Assembly (NCBI GenBank): GCA_000827265.1 | Contig: KN834784.1 | Coordinates: 17,901 to 63,428, forward strand | DNA: 45,528 nucleotides | Source: Collybiopsis luxurians FD-317 M1 | Taxonomy: Eukaryota; Basidiomycota; Agaricomycetes; Agaricales; Omphalotaceae | Direction of reading: 5' to 3' | Shown here: positions 42,110 through 45,528 of the stretch, piece after piece | Numbering within the stretch: the first letter of the stretch is position 1 | Layout of the letters: every line of letters begins with the position of its first letter | The notes under the pieces: generated by a model | The model's input: only the letters and a program-made list of their open reading frames with translations | Databases searched by the model: none | Told to the model about the DNA's origin: nothing | Position numbers and translations under genes: made by a program

Positions 42110-42345
42110 ACACGAAGTTACCAATCTTCTAATGAAAATCTACAGCCAGGAACTGTGCACCGATGAGGGCAAGTACCTGGTACACATTGGTTCACGACTT
42201 CGTACTATGTACCATGAACAATCCTGCACAGTTGTGTACAATTGTACACTGAGCATACTTGCTTGTGTACAACTGTGCAACTTGAGTTGTGTACCATTGT
42301 GCTTCTTGTACCATTAACACTTGTGCATCGCTGTGCATGGGACAC
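42110..42345. repeat. GTACAATTGTAC-type palindromic words, block 2
   Basis: Dense words TGTACAATTGTACA, TGTACAACTGTGC, TGTACCATTGTGC and GCACAGTTGTGTAC, repeated about every 20-30 bases. Same sequence family as blocks at 36263-36490 and 43715-43905. Confidence 0.6.
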
Positions 42346-43714
42346 AAGTATGGGCTGTAAAGAATTTTTCAATGAGGGCATTCCTTTTTGCTTGCAGTTA
42401 TGAGCACTTCCCAGCAGTTAGTAAGATTATAACTGCTGAAGTATACAAACATGATTACAAATGCTAACAAAATAATGAGTTCAAAATGCAGTAGCTTCTT
42501 ATGAGTCATTATGAATAAGTGATAGGAAAGTGCTCAGTAACAGCACTTTCCAAAGGTATCATGGTTGTAATTTGTGCCCATTTTTAGGATGTGGATACTC
42601 TCTGCCAAAGAAATCTTGGTCCTAGTAAATGTAGAATCATCCCCATGATTGTTCTGTTCATTCCGTGCACGCTGCACTCACAGCTGCTTCTAAGATCTGT
42701 ACACAAACTTCATCTTCTACCTGGGTTACTCTTAAGTGTTGACTTGAGTAAAGAGAAATGGCCAAAGATCAAATGAGGATTTTTTGACATTCAAGCAATC
42801 ACTGATGATTCAAGCAAGGTGGCAACCCAAATGCTGGTGCAGGAAGTATGAAAAGTGATGTGCCGACAGCATCCTCAGGTGGTTTAGAGACTGTCCCTAG
42901 AGATTATAACTGTAGAGTCCTGAATTTTAAATGCTATGTGCTCCTATAGAAAATTTGAAGCGTCCAATAATGCATTGCCGAAAACAGGAGTGGATTGCCG
43001 AAAGACGCGCCTATGCCGTCCACAGATAGATTGACGATAGCACGTTCTCTATGGGGCCATGAATTCAATATCTTAACATTTTTTCAATCCTAGAAGGTAT
43101 TTTGTTCCAAGATTGAAAAACTGCACCACCCAGCAGAGGGCATCCGGTGAAGCCGGAATTAAGAACTGATGCGCTGAAAGCCATGTCCATGCCGTCCTCG
43201 GATAAATGGAAAGACTGGCTCTAGAAAGTACCAGGTAGGACCATGGATTCAGGACCTTGGTCTCCGGTACATCTATCTGTTCAAGACACTCTAAAGGCAC
43301 GAATTTCAGCCATTATCAATCCAATCCTCTCTGATGGCGTTGATCCGCACCCATGCCGCCTACTGTCAGAAGCAGTTAGGCATTGGTAACTGGCCGTGGA
43401 CCCTGAGTTTTTTTAACAGTAATGGAGGCTTGCTGTTCTTAACTATACGGTAGATGCATGCCGAGCCCTCAAAAATCAGACTTTTGTATTCCTGACATTC
43501 CCAATATGGCATTTGAGAAGCCGCCGGTTTACCATAAGGGGAAGGAAGCTCGACAGAAACAAGCCAGTCAAGAAGCGGAGGTTGAACCTATACGATCGAC
43601 GATCGTGAAGATCAAAATGATCGAGAGATTCTTCTGAAGATAGCATCTTCTCAAGGGCGCGGCCATACATAAAGGGAAGGGCGCAGTGGTCTATATTCGG
43701 CAGAATGGGCGCGC

Positions 43715-43905
43715 TGGGCGTCTCAGGGAAAGTACACAATTGTACTTGTGTTCTAGTTATGGTACAGAATTGTACATACTTCTCGATTTCCAAGAGATGT
43801 ACAGGCGAGTCCTTGTACACAACCCTTCAGTTATTGTGCATAGGCGGGTTGAACGATTGATCAAAATGCACAAGTGTTCTGCTGAAGAGCTTCGGCATAT
43901 TGTGT
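43715..43905. repeat. GTACAATTGTAC-type palindromic words, block 3
   Basis: Words TACACAATTGTAC, TACAGAATTGTACA, TTGTACACAACC and TGCACAAGTG occur within 190 bases. Less dense than block 2. Confidence 0.5.
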
Positions 43906-43917
43906 ACTATATCTGCG

Positions 43918-43985
43918 TCTGGGGCTCGAGTATAATACATAAAATTTGACTGTACTCGACATCAAGCCCCCCCCAAAAAATATAC
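43918..43985 (-). other. possible polypurine tract and LTR start remnant
   Basis: On the minus strand a G9 run is followed by CTTGATGTCGAGTACAG, resembling the inner element's G10-then-TG layout. TCGAGTA and TACTCGA form a short inverted pair (about 43926-43959). No second LTR copy or coding sequence found nearby, so at best a solo or truncated remnant. Confidence 0.25.
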
Positions 43986-44400
43986 ATGTCAAAAAATAGC
44001 AAAAAATCACATAAACGGATGAGCGACCAAGAAAGTAGGCACATAGTCTACGAAGACAATACTCTCTACTGTCTAGGATGCTTGCTGGAGCATGTGTTAT
44101 AAGCTTTGACTGTTGGGCAACGTTTGAGCAAGTGGCACAGGCTCACTGGATGCCTCGCAACATTCTGCTACAAGCTAGCAAGGTGTATCATACACGAGTC
44201 CGAGTGCTGCTCATGGAAATTTCTAGCCGCTTTCTATAAATATCATGTCATCCAGGTGAATATCTGAATGTTGCACTCTTTTCAAGCTCAGACTCCCTGG
44301 TGAACATCAGATGAGGGCGGAGAGAGCTAAACGCATTCGCTGTAAGCTGGCAGGATGGAAGCGACGGTGGACAGAGGGAAATGAAATGTTGTGACGGAAC

Positions 44401-45528
44401 CTTAGACTATTCGGAGATTTGAGTGAACTGGACTAACCGGTCCCGGAATAAGATGAGATATAATAGACCGCTTCGACCAAAAATCTTTGCAAGGCTGAGC
44501 CAATGTACTTATCGTAAGCTAATTTACCGCATCCGCTCAATTGAAATTTTTGTAAATCACGCAACCGTCTCCGCAATCAGGAGAAACCCGAGAGACTCCG
44601 AATCTGTTTCGGGTATACCCTTCCTCCGTGTACCTTTTCCTTCCCCCCCCCGCCAACATCGTCTTTATTTTTCTTGGAGTAGCGCACCCTCACCCCCACA
44701 CTCACCATCATCCCCTTCCTCGCCATCATTACCTTCATGGCCAGCGCCATTCACACGAACCCTCGCTTCCCTAGTCCAAGTCCACATCTCACCCTCCTCA
44801 CAGCTCCGCTCGCCCACACTAGAATATCACGTTCAACCCATCGATCAACGGAGCCGCTGCTGCCGCACCTGGGGCACCATTTTCCTCAACCTCGTCACCC
44901 TCTGACTCTTCCTCCGCAGACTAACGGAGGAGGCCGTAGACGCTACTAGTACGTGGGTATGTGATTGAGCGGCAGCTTCAAACGTGTCAACTGATTCGTC
45001 CGCATATGTCGGCCGGGGCTCGCTAAACCCTGAGCTATTCTTTGTGCAGACATGTTCCTAGACGTGAGCGGAAGGCCTGCGGGAGCACCCCAGAGACGTA
45101 GACCGAGTGAGTTGGTACCATTGGTGGTAGAAGCGGTGAGATAGGGTTAAATATGGGGGAGGAATTGGGAGAGCTGACTAGAGAAAGAAAGATGGGTTAG
45201 TCAGTTATACGAAATACGTATGATGGGTTATGAATCGAAAAAGAAGGAAGAAAAATTGGCGAGAATATTGAGATAACGAATATCTAAAAAGAGTGTAGAA
45301 AATGTGGAAGATGACATACTGGTTCTTTCAAATGATATCCTACCATCACTCAACGCCGGCGCAGAAGTACCCAATGTCGTCCGCGTCTTCCCCGGCAACA
45401 TCATCATTTTGCGTATTCCCATTTGTTCCCGACTATACTTGCTCTACCAATGCAGACGAAGATATTGGACTAGAAGGGGGTTGAAGCGGCCATTGACATT
45501 GATGATAAGGCGGGCGGGATATATGGAT
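44401..45528 (+). other. right flank, possible 5' end of a gene
   Basis: CpG-normal sequence. A CT-rich stretch (44630-44730) precedes ATG 44737 (MASAIHTNPRFPSPSPH), Pro/Ser/Arg-rich. A small exon-like piece at about 45052-45101 has TTTGTGCAG before it and GTGAGT after it. I could not join these in one frame, and no domain is visible. A start of a spliced plus-strand gene is plausible but not shown. Confidence 0.3.

Larger units (their letters stand above)
41814..44400. other. gene-poor repeat-bearing region
   Basis: No convincing gene. Contains two AATTG-palindrome blocks (listed), a hairpin with arms TTTTTCAATC/GATTGAAAAA (about 43080-43120), two diverged copies of a segment with ATGCCGTCC and ATGGxxCCATG words (43010-43080 and 43185-43260), and a C9 run at 43968-43976. 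Confidence 0.5.

Overview
The window looks like a transposon-rich segment of a basidiomycete (Agaricomycete-type) genome. The evidence is short introns (33-62 bp) with canonical fungal splice and branch signals, a NACHT-WD40 (STAND/NLR) gene, a gene with an RNase H1 N-terminal (viroplasmin-like) domain, an Agaricomycete-style multi-pass membrane protein gene, and two nested Ty3/Gypsy retrotransposons. Species cannot be named from sequence alone. There are two assembly gaps (15302-15357 and 26648-26849).

Layout. (1) 1-2690: no gene I can name; one telomere-like G-rich patch. (2) 2695-3330 and 28287-28902 (minus strand) are the 3' and 5' halves of a single membrane-protein gene, split by an insertion of about 25 kb. 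(3) 3331-28286 is the outer Ty3/Gypsy element, minus orientation, with ~299-bp LTRs about 8% diverged and a 5-bp target duplication with one mismatch. It carries gag, protease, RT, RNase H, integrase, an integrase-C-terminal segment that is inverted, and a 3' accessory ORF with its own TATA box. (4) 4729-18614 is a younger inner chromovirus, also minus, inserted into the outer element's integrase C-terminus. It has 695-bp LTRs, a perfect AGAGT duplication, a G10 polypurine tract, a self-complementary primer site and a complete gag-pol layout. Between pol and its 3' LTR it carries two spliced genes on the opposite strand; one encodes a Zn2Cys6-like cysteine cluster plus coiled coil. (5) 30377-34584 (minus) is a four-exon NACHT-WD40 gene with 14 near-identical WD repeats and one in-frame TGA. 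(6) 36.5-41.8 kb holds four low-copy-looking genes: an unknown, a divergent pair (unknown; RNase H1-HBD-like), and a five-exon protein of a basidiomycete family. (7) 41.8-44.4 kb is gene-poor with dispersed AATTG-centred palindromes; 44.4-45.5 kb is CpG-normal sequence that may hold the start of another gene.

How it fits together. The strongest theme is CpG decay. Twenty of 21 differences between the inner element's LTRs are transitions at CpG sites, and nearly all in-frame stops in its genes are TGA where CGA (Arg) fits. The same signature is seen in the outer element, the NLR and the 39.6-41.8 kb gene. This points to methylation-linked C-to-T mutation over the locus. The most unusual content is the pair of antisense accessory genes inside a self-priming chromovirus.
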